Shown piece after piece: positions 55,311-64,000 of a DNA stretch of 64,000 nt. Numbering within the stretch: the stretch's first letter is position 1; every line of letters begins with the position of its first letter. The notes under the pieces were generated by a model that saw only the letters and a list, made by a program, of their open reading frames with translations, ran no database searches and was not told where the DNA came from. A program made the position numbers and the translations under genes. Origin of the DNA: Gyrodactylus bullatarudis (Eukaryota; Platyhelminthes; Monogenea; Gyrodactylidea; Gyrodactylidae); the NCBI GenBank assembly GCA_012064415.1, contig SSNU01000155.1, forward strand, positions 62,001 through 126,000. Direction: 5' to 3'.

Positions 55311-55975
55311 CTAATTGATATAAAGTTGGGAATCTATGATTTTTACAGAAATCTCGATATTTTTCAAAGATTTTTTTTGGAATCCTATTCACTTTTATCA
55401 GTTGAAGAAAGAAATTCTGAAAAAAAATTATTTTAATGAAAAATATGGCCGTTTTTCAAATTCCCAATTGGCTCCAAAATCTCATTTTGCGAACTTTGAA
55501 CTGAAAATTTTTATTGATTTGAAAGTTGGAGGTTGATCAAAAGAGGATCAAGACAAGATATTTAACTTAGACTCAACTGAAACTTATACGATGAATAATC
55601 TCATTATCGTTTGGGAGCTGAATTTCAATTTTTTAATCATTTTCACTACTTGAAAATCAATGAAATCTCTCGAAAATGGGGTAACTGTCGGTTATTTGAC
55701 GGTGCTAGTCAGCTTGCTTGTCTTATTTTGATCCTGAAAAGCCTCCAACTTTCAAATCAATAAAAATTTTCGGTTCAAAGTTCGCAAAATGGGATTTTGG
55801 AGCCAAATTGAAATTTGAAAAATGATCATATTTTTTATAAAAATAATTTTTTTTCAGAATTTCTTTCTTCAACTGATAAAAGTGAGTAGGATTCCAAAAA
55901 ATCTTTGAAAAATTCGAATTCTTGATAAAAATATCGAGATTTCTGTAAAAATCATATATTCCCAATTTTATATTC
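55311..55975. repeat. Foldback with about 250-nt arms
   Basis: Left arm 55311-55560 and right arm about 55715-55975: ctaattgatataaagttggg / its inverse, gcgaactttgaactgaaaat / its inverse, 'ttgatcaaaagaggatcaa' near the turn. Same family as 32282-32592. Confidence 0.75.
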
Positions 55976-56349
55976 ATAAAATGAATCATAGAAGGATTTA
56001 TACATTTAGTGTTTTCAATATCATGTACAATCTTTTACTTTTACATGTTTCTGGCGTTTTGGAAAATCACGCGAATTATTATAATTCATTTGCAAAAATC
56101 TCCAAACGCTTCTTAAAAGCATCAAATTGTATGACATAAATCGTAAAACAGGCAATTGGTTTTTATTTCCAAAGCCAGTTAAATTACTCTCTATAAATGT
56201 AGGAAACCATGACAAATGTGTCTAAATTTTCAGCTAAATGTTCAATTATATATGACATTATGTAAATTTCAACTGATACTTTTTACCTTTGATTATAATC
56301 ATAATTATAATTCTTGTCTTGCTTGAGATTCCTGATTTCCGCGAATATA

Positions 56350-56695
56350 TTATCATTTTGCTGACTAATTTCTTGCATTTTGTAGGTAGAAAACGAAAAT
56401 AGATTCTGGGTGAATATGAGCTCTTTATTTTCATCGCTTCTCATCAGACCCAACACCGACATTTATATTTATACAGAATATTATTCAATGAAATGCGAAA
56501 AGTTCATTTGGGCCAATCAGAGCATTTATTTGTAACCGGATGGAGGGTGGAGGGGCTAGTTGGGTAGATTAACACTTTACACTTATCATTGAATAATATT
56601 CTGTATAAATATATATACATGTCGGTGTAGGGTCTGATGAGAACCGAGGAAAATAAAGAGCTCATATTCACCCAGAATCTATTTTCGTTTTAGAA
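56350..56695. repeat. LTR-like repeat, inverted pair
   Basis: 56390-56491 (minus orientation) and 56586-56693 (plus) mirror each other and both match 47214-47375: TATA-like tgtataaatat, CTGATGA-N8-GAAAA(T), AATAAA, ctcatattcaccc. The spacer 56492-56585 is unique. Confidence 0.6.
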
Positions 56696-59049
56696 AATTT
56701 TTTCCTAGATTTCCACTGTCATTTCAGAGGTAGTTCTCAGTTTCTTGAATCAATTGAAAATACAGTGCACTGTGAAACTCATGGATATCAGAAAATAAGA
56801 CGTATCAAGAGTCAAAATTCATCAAAAAAGTGATTTTTCTAAAATTCTAAAATTCATGGATGAATTGAATATTTATTTGGAAACGAATGAAAAATTTGAA
56901 TCCGCTGTGGAATCTATTGGCTAGAATCTATTGTAAAATGAATTCTTGTAAAAATATTTCTATTGAAACATCTTATTTTTATTAAAACACGAATATTTAC
57001 CCCCTAATCAAGTATTATTTATCTCGACCCATTAGAATGCAGCAAGTGATCTCTATACAAATTTAGATAGGAAAAAAGTGAGTTTTTGTGAAAATGTGAA
57101 AATTCACTGTGTTTCAATAAAAATAAGATGTTTCAATAGAAATATTTTTACTGTAATGTGTACAAGGCAATCTTTTATACGAATCCTAAGATTCAGTTAT
57201 AAATCAATATTAAAATTATATATTCACATGTTATTCATTCTAATTTGATGAATATGAAACTCAAGAAATTTATAATAATCGAGATATCATATAAGGACTT
57301 TACTTTCTGATACAACTGTACTTCTTAAAAAATGCAATGGCTCACCCCTACAAAAAGGTTTAATTTAAGAGAAATCTTACACCTTGAGTCCTTGGATATT
57401 AAAACATCCTTAATTATGTAGGCATTTGAGATTTTTCGAAATTTTTTTAGCTAATGAGTATCTAATCTTGATTTGATTTGGTCATCTGGGAATTAGCTTC
57501 TCATTAAATATAGTGAAAGATATCTTATGATTAATCCAATCAAGAAGAAAGTGAACTCGCCTGAAAACCAGCAATTAATAATACTCATTTTTATTGATTG
57601 TTTACATCATCATGATAACTTGTCTCTAATGCAGCTCAAATTAATTATGTGGTTAGAAATGTACACAAAGATTGAAGTAATTCTATTTTGCCCAAATACT
57701 ACTGTACTGATGTAAATATAGCAAGAATCTTTATTTTGGCTAATCTTGTAAATGAAAGTAGCCATGGATTTTGGTAGCTAAACAACTCCGCTTTATTGTA
57801 GGACAAGAATTTCTCCCTTTCAAGTTGAAATGTTGTTGTTGATTCCAATCTAGATATGTTTCTCTCCGTATCTGTGTAACAAGCCGAGATGGTTCTTACT
57901 GTGATTTACTTATCATGATTAGATAAAATTACAGCAATTTTATTAAATCCATAGAAATTAATACCATAGACCTGGATGAAATTTCTTAAAATTACTAAAG
58001 TTAATGGGTGGAGATGGAAAAATTGATTTTTGTACAATTTTTCACAGTTTATCTATTTAAATTAAATATTGATTTCAAATAGATTCAAATTTATCAAAAA
58101 ATAATGAGAAAATTGAAATTCTGTCCTGTTATTTTTCCATTCTTTTAGGTCCTCCAGGAACTATAACACCAATCAGACGTAAAATTTATTGATCTTTCTT
58201 AGTTATATGTTTCATTTGGCATTTTTACAATAAAAAAATCAAAATTTTACTTGAAAAAACAGTCTTACAAATCTTGGACATTTTTATTTTTCTAGTCAAC
58301 AGTTCTCAGTTTTTCCGAATTTTTCAAGATGAACATATTTGAAATCAGAAAAATGGCTGGGAAATGGATTAAAATTAAATGAAGATTAATCTAAATAAAA
58401 ACTAACAAAAATAAATTTCTTTGAATAACGTGGAATATAGGCTTTATTAACTGTAATTATTCGTCATAACCTCAATATAAGTTCTAATTAGTACATCTTG
58501 TAAAGATACATTCAAGAATCGTTTTCAAATACATCGATTTTTTTTGTAAAAATAGTAAATTCTCATCTTCATGTCAACTAGGTTCATATAGCCATTAAAT
58601 GCAATGAATTAGATTGTACAACAAAATCCTGTCATAGATGAAGGTGATGTTCGAGTTTTTATTGATATGATAAAAGTATCAAATATTCTTCATATTGAAT
58701 AAATTAGCATAATAATTGATCTTAATTGATAAATTCTCCTTTTATTTTAGTAAGCTTCTCTGAGTTTTATTAACTAATACTACAGTTATCTTGAAAAAAG
58801 TTAGATAAAAACCAATTCAAACTTGAAAGACTTTTAAAAAATACAACAGAAATCTGATTGGCTCTCTAGGAAAATGAATAAGCCTGTTATTGACCGGTTA
58901 CTCCTTGACACCTTGGCTATAATTGTTTTCTCAACTGTCAAAGTAGTATTATAATAAATCTTATAACAATTGTATTCGTAATCAGTAAACCAATTTAAGG
59001 CCTCTAAAGAAATCTTTATCAAAAATTAAGTTAATTAAAACCTCGTGTA

Positions 59050-59385
59050 GATTGGATTAAGAAAATTAAATCTTAAAACTAAATTAAAAAATCTCTCTCG
59101 AAGCAGCAGCAGCAGCATTGGACAGAGATTTCCTCAAGGAATTCATTTGAATTATTTTCAAAGATCTTGCGCCTTTATCTGTATAATGGGAAATTTATCC
59201 TTTTTAGAAGAAAAAAATGGACAGGCATATTCTCCACTTCCCAACACTTTATAAGAAATTCGTTCCAGAGAAAAAAGAGGTGGAGAGAGTATCTGAAAGT
59301 GTATGTACATAATGAAATTTATCTGACAGTTGAAATTATTTCAAAGTCCCATAACCACATCATACGCCTTAAGCTGGGATTATGA
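59050..59385 (+). CDS. Exon-like ORF with poly(A) signal, unrecognised
   Basis: About 111 codons stay open from an acceptor-like gtgtag (59048) to TGA at 59383-59385, with lower AT content than the flanks and AATAAA about 27 nt later (59412). A short Gln run from CAG repeats (59104-59116) is followed by SRNSFELFSKILRLYL and a basic end (RKKWTG, RKKRWREYLK, IIRLKLGL). No domain recognised and no upstream exon found. Could be a terminal exon of an unseen gene or chance. Confidence 0.3.
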
Positions 59386-62300
59386 CCCTTTATATTTCTT
59401 CCCTTTGGTCAATAAAATTAATCTGTAATATAAAGATATAATAAGTTTTTTTTATTGATTTTATTTAATCAGTAGTGTTCTATCCCCTTAATTCGTAAAT
59501 GAACAAAACTAACAACCCTCTCTGAACTAGTTCTAAAATTTCAAAAAAACGATTTTTTTCATTCTACTTTTGTTCAAGAATTAGAATTTGTACACCAATT
59601 CAAATTATTTTCTTAAAGATACCAACAACAATCCACTGCCAGATGACGAAAATTTGCATAAAACTTGTCATTAACAAACATTCAATCGAGTTTTATCAAT
59701 TTTTCTGAATTTGTAATAATACCTTATTCACAACCCGAACTGAAATAGACTGTGAATCTATTAGTTTAACACAATTTCCTGAATAAATAGAAATTTTCCA
59801 TCCTCACCAATTTACCGCTGATTATTAAAAACTTTTGAAACAAAAAAATTTCTGATACAGTAGCTCTAGTTGAACCTCGAATGAGTAACTCATTGAAACT
59901 TACATACTCTAGCACTATTCAGGATTCTATGTTAGTGAAAAAATTAAAAATAAACAATCTCTAACTCAATTGAAAATTATAATTTTGCTAACTCAAATCT
60001 GATGCTGTATATTTTGAATTGAAAATTTCTGGTTGTTAAAAGAACATTTGAAAGCTAATTTTAAAGATTAAAATTGTAAATTAAGTGGAGGAAAGCCGTA
60101 ATTTAGGATTTTACCATAAATCATCGGGGCATTCGACTGAAGTTATCTCAAGATGCCACCATTAAAACAAGTTCATTTGGAAGACTGTTTATTAAATTTA
60201 GGTCCTTATTATGTTAAATGTTACGAGTCAAACTTGCAAAATTTCGATAAGGAAAGGAGATTCATTCAGATTGCAGATCATCATTTCATTTTACCCTGAT
60301 GAGTAGGGCATTTTTTCAGAAAAAATAGCACAATTTTCTAAAAATATAGCATTTTTATAGCATATGAAAAATATGTTACGTACTACTTGTAAGTAAATTA
60401 TAAAAAATATTTTTCGTTTGGGTAAGACAGAACATTGCGTCCAAACGTTTTATCAGACATTTAATTATGGAACGAATGAAGTTTAAATAACATCTCAAGC
60501 TTAAAATTTTCTTCAAAATAGCGAAAAATAGCAATAAATTAGTAGAAAAATAGCAAAATTATTTTCGTGAGAAAATATCCTTGATGCTCGAGAATGTTAA
60601 TTTCATAAATCTCATTAAAATTCTAGCAACATACCAAAAATAGCATTTTGACCGCCCTAAAGTGATGAGCAATCAGAATTAGACGGGGAAATCGATTTGC
60701 TCAATAGTTCAGTCAGTAACGATACAAATTATATGATAATATCTTGGTTTTTTATATTTCAGTTCTTTGTCTAATTGGGAAAGCGACCTACATCTGATTC
60801 GTTTCTCAATTTGAAATCGAAAAAATTCAACAGTTGAAAAAATCGGAATTATTATGCGCTCACTTAGAATTGGAAAAAAGGAAATGACTTTATTCCAGCT
60901 AGCTTTAAAAATTTTTCGCGAAGAATGATTGGAAACTCAAAATTCAGCTCTATTATATGACAGCAAATTAATAATCTACGTGTCTTTCTTGTTATTTTGA
61001 AAATATTTTACAAAAAAAAGTGAAAATTCTTAAAAAATATCATATTTTCTTTCCCAAAAGTCAATATTGCTTTTCAGTTCCTGAGTTTTCCTCTTTGGAT
61101 TAGGTTAAACCCTTTAAAATGTATAAAACAATCAGAATTTATTTTTCAGTAGTTGTTACATGGTTAAATTCATCATTTTCGAACCAAAAAATTATTCTGT
61201 TGATAAAACGTTTCATCAAAGAAGAGACGCGATTAGATGTGATGATGTTTTTGGCAACTTTTCAAAAGAAATACTATAATTGATTGGGTTAGAACCTTTC
61301 AGAATTGTCTTATCATTGTTTCCACGAATTACGTGTGATAAAATTCTGATATGAAGTACACTTTGTATGGAAATCTAAAGACTTTTTATTCTGAGGAAGA
61401 AAGCAAATACTTTGGGGTAGATGATTAATTGATTTAGAGAAAAAAAGTTTTATGTCTGCAAAGATAAAATATTCGTTACATGTATGACGGATTTTAATAC
61501 CGGAATTAATGAAATAAGTGCGTAGTAATTTTGAATAAATACGAACTTTGGAACTAAATAAAATTTATTGTCAAATTCTTTCATTTTTGGAGGAGTCAGA
61601 TCAAAATTACTGTCAAGTGTTTTTATTCGGTAAAAGACTCTTTGATTCCAACATCCTCATTTGTTTTAACTGTTTTAACTTTTAGAAGGCAAAGAACCCT
61701 TAAGCAATACGTCATTATTCATTTAAGCCCCACTCATTTCATTATAACTCTATTAATCTTCTGAAATAAGCAAACATCTAAGCTTTGACACGTTCAAAAT
61801 GTTTTTTCTGAAAACTTATTTTTCATGAATTGAGTAGCTATTATCGAGAAATCATACCCAAATAATTCAATTATTAGTTATCCAATCACCTGAACTCTAT
61901 TTTAGAATCAAAATTCAATTGAGTCAATCTAATAAGATATTGTAATTCTGGATCGAGTCTTTGATGAAATTTTTTTCATTGATTTAAATCTGACATCGTA
62001 AAGAAATCAAATTCAACCAACCTCAAAGATCCTTCCAGACTATATTTCTCAAGAATGAGCACTCTCAGAGGAATCACTCTTGAAAAGTGTAACGACCATA
62101 TTCCTCTTTATATCTTTGTGTTACATTGAAATAGAACAATTAAATGAATAATGCATATCCTCCCATAATGTTTGATTAATTCATTTGAACGAGGGAAGTT
62201 ACTGCAAGTAGTTAGAGTGTTGAGGCTATGAGAATCGCCTGCTGTTAGCGTGACCTATTCTGGAAAATTATTCACAATTCTCTTAAAGTAAAATAAAATT

Positions 62301-62590
62301 TATTCAATTTTTCAATGATGGGAAATATACCTAAGAAAAAATTAAGAGAATATTGTTAATTGTTTTAATGAATTTATCTCTCAATTGTTAATGCATAAGA
62401 CATTTGTGAACCACTTATTTCTTCTTATATTCTCCACCTAAAGCTATTGTTAGCTAGACATGGAGAAGAAAAATTTTAAAAATGAATCACTATTTAAGGA
62501 ATTTATGGCATATTTTCAAAGAAGCGCCAAAATTCGAGTTGAAAAATTTTGTGTAAAATAATGCTGAGCTTCATCGAAGATATTTTCTGA
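59386..62590. other. Non-coding stretch
   Basis: AT-rich. 60290-60350 and 60625-60670 form a weak inverted pair (gatgagtagggcattttt versus its inverse). Nothing else recognised. Confidence 0.5.
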
Positions 62591-62639
62591 TGACGGAGAA
62601 ATCTTCATGAGGAACTAGAAGTAGAGTGTTCAAGTTTAT

Positions 62640-62700
62640 ATTTCACCGGATCTCATCAGACTATTAAATCGGCTTTATATTAAACTTATGAGTATATTTG
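62640..62700 (-). repeat. LTR-like CTGATGA motif region
   Basis: Minus strand: tttaatataaag (TATA-like), then aatagtCTGATGA, N8 (gatccggt), GAAATATAAAC. Same layout as at 25120 and 47310, with a mutated cleavage-like triplet. Confidence 0.35.
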
Positions 62701-62915
62701 TTACAGTATGACCTTTGAATCAGTATATTTCAAGTATAGTTCAAGTTTCGAGCCAGTACGAAATCAGTATATCATTTGAATATATACTTTCTCAAAGGTT
62801 ATACTGGTTTCGTACTGGTTAATCGCAGTGTAACCTTTCGAATAAGTATATTTATAAATAAACTATAGTATAAGTATTGAGCCAGTACAAAATTAGTTTA
62901 TCCTCTGAATTTGCT
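62700..62915. repeat. Direct and inverted short-repeat cluster
   Basis: Two direct copies (62704-62785 and 62826-62912) share cagt.t(g)acctttgaa, agtatattt, 'cgagccagtac.aaat'. Between them an inverted piece (62795-62820) reads aaaggttatactggtttcgtactgg, the complement of the same words. Confidence 0.6.
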
Positions 62916-63049
62916 CTCTAGATACAATTTATATCTAGAGTTATTTTTATTTCACTATTGATTAGAATTGATTTTCAGAGAGGTATTTAAACCTTTGAAC
63001 AATCCTGATTTTATGTTTAAAATTTGAATTTTGGTTTTATGATCTTTTT

Positions 63050-63380
63050 CCCTGCTTTAAAATCGATATAATTTTGATGATTCAAGATCCCTGAAAAATG
63101 ACGAAATTATCCAAAGGTTTACGGGGATAATCGGTTTTCTTGTCTTTTTGTGATCCAAAAGATCAACTTTTGATCACTCTCTCACTTTGAAATCAGCAAA
63201 AATTTCAACATGAATTTGAGTAAACAGTGAATTTGGCACTTCTTATTATATGCCATAACTTCTTTAAAAATGTGATATTTTACAATATTTTTCCATTATA
63301 TCGTGAAAGTGGGTTTCATGAGCTATAGATTCCTAAAAAATATAATCAAACTCGATTTTTTGATGGGAATTTTCAATATC
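63050..63380 (-). repeat. Half copy of family C foldback
   Basis: Words gatcaacttttgatcactctctc, 'ttcaagatccctgaaaaatgacgaa' and 'catgagctatagattcc' match 39440-39670 in order. Confidence 0.6.
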
Positions 63381-63779
63381 TTTTCCACATAGTCAAAGGA
63401 ACAAGATAATCTTTTGAATCCTACAATGAGATGTGGCGAATTTTCACAATTACATCTTTTGAGCTCAGATCATTTTTGCTTTTGAGAATTAATAGCAATT
63501 AAATGCTGATATTTGACAATTTTGGGTTGTTCTACTTCGTGGGGATTAGGCCTTCACGTCCCATTGTTCCACCAGTGGAAAACAACATTCTTTTGAGCAA
63601 TAATTTGAACTGAAAGATAATTTTTTCATCCCTTATTAGAAAGGAAATTTATTAAGCTACAGAAATATGTATAATGATGCTAACCAAAGTTACTTGATGA
63701 AGGGTGAAATTTTACTCAAATATTTAAAAGTTATTTAGAACGTTTTATTTGAAAACCTATTTGAGGCCTTAGGAAAAAT

Positions 63780-64000
63780 TAAATAACTTTCTAGTGGATT
63801 TCATATATGCAATCAACTGCTCGATATCTCTCATGGTTCAAATGATAAAAAGTTTTGGACCCAAAAAATGCCAATTTCAACCTCTATTATCATCCTAAAA
63901 GAAATTCAGACTCAGAATCAGCGTAATTATTTTGGTAAGGTTTTTGGTAATTTTCTAATTTTTGTGATGAAATAAAATAATTTGGGACATGAAGGGTTAG
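63780..64000 (+). repeat. Copy of the NUP188 intron repeat, cut by the window end
   Basis: Parallels 14127-14357: 'gatttcatatatgcaatca.ctgctc', 'aaaaaatgccaatttcaacctctatta', 'attcagactcagaatcagcgtaattattttgg', ending gggacatgaagggtt. Confidence 0.7.

Larger units (their letters stand above)
53301..59049. other. Non-coding stretch, repeats only
   Basis: Contains the foldback 55311-55975, the LTR-like inverted pair 56350-56695, and single foldback termini at 54990-55030 and 58535-58590. Short frames at 55191-55989 are foldback arms. 57527-57715 is an ORF of 62 codons without support. Confidence 0.5.

Noticed and set aside
55191..55536. Two overlapping ORFs of 66-81 codons
   Set aside because: They translate the arm of a foldback (mirrored at 55723-55989).
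62589..62605. CTGATGACGGAGAAA as a further hammerhead
   Set aside because: Only four bases separate the two cores, too few for a stem II, and no stem I pairing is evident.
1..64000. CRISPR array, operon, tRNA or rRNA genes
   Set aside because: Spliced animal genes exclude a prokaryotic reading; I found no cloverleaf with paired arms and no rRNA core sequence.

Overview
Eukaryotic (animal) nuclear DNA, very AT-rich, with spliced genes and heavy repeat decoration. The readable genes are animal types: a class VI myosin motor, a non-muscle/smooth myosin regulatory light chain, nucleoporin NUP188, an RPUSD1-like pseudouridine synthase and a Shab/Kv2 potassium channel. Introns are often tiny (26, 31, 47, 55, 58 nt) next to others stretched to 0.3-2.9 kb by repeats. 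This fits a fast-evolving invertebrate with compact introns (rotifer, mesozoan or flatworm-like groups come to mind), but the sequence alone does not fix the taxon.

Layout. 1-3474: repeats and a decayed ORF, where the 3' half of the myosin gene would be expected. 3475-7296 (-): myosin VI motor, 10 exons. 7439-8024 (+): myosin regulatory light chain, head-to-head with the myosin across 142 bp. 8277-16995 (-): NUP188, 17 recognised exons. 17249-18142 (+): RPUSD1-like gene. 18203-19375 (-): unrecognised three-exon gene. 19722-22983 (-): LTR (Ty3/gypsy-type) retrotransposon with TG..CA LTRs, 5-bp target duplication, polypurine tract, broken frames and no integrase core. 26037-27918: Mutator-like terminal-inverted-repeat element carrying Penelope-like relics and a nested foldback. 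29807-30530 (-): Penelope-like GIY-YIG end. 32958-38914 (-): Kv2 channel core and tail, without its T1 exons; one intron holds a foldback with equal 301-nt arms. 42345-46295: apparently intact MULE with DDE transposase, long TIRs and perfect 9-bp target duplication. 48930-49745: a related non-autonomous element into which a 489-bp hammerhead-ribozyme element has inserted with a 12-bp duplication. 49865-50360: piggyBac transposase relic. 50.4-64 kb: foldbacks, LTR-like pieces and low-complexity DNA.

The most interesting signals are: a near-complete type I hammerhead ribozyme on the minus strand at 49409-49465, in the loop region of a 98% inverted repeat and beside a Pol III B-box-like sequence; a recurring CTGATGA-N8-GAAA(T/A) motif at six places in LTR-like contexts; a gag reading frame that opens inside the LTR; and several foldback families that share termini. 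The host genes look ordinary. They are packed head-to-head and tail-to-tail in the first 20 kb, then give way to about 44 kb dominated by mobile DNA.
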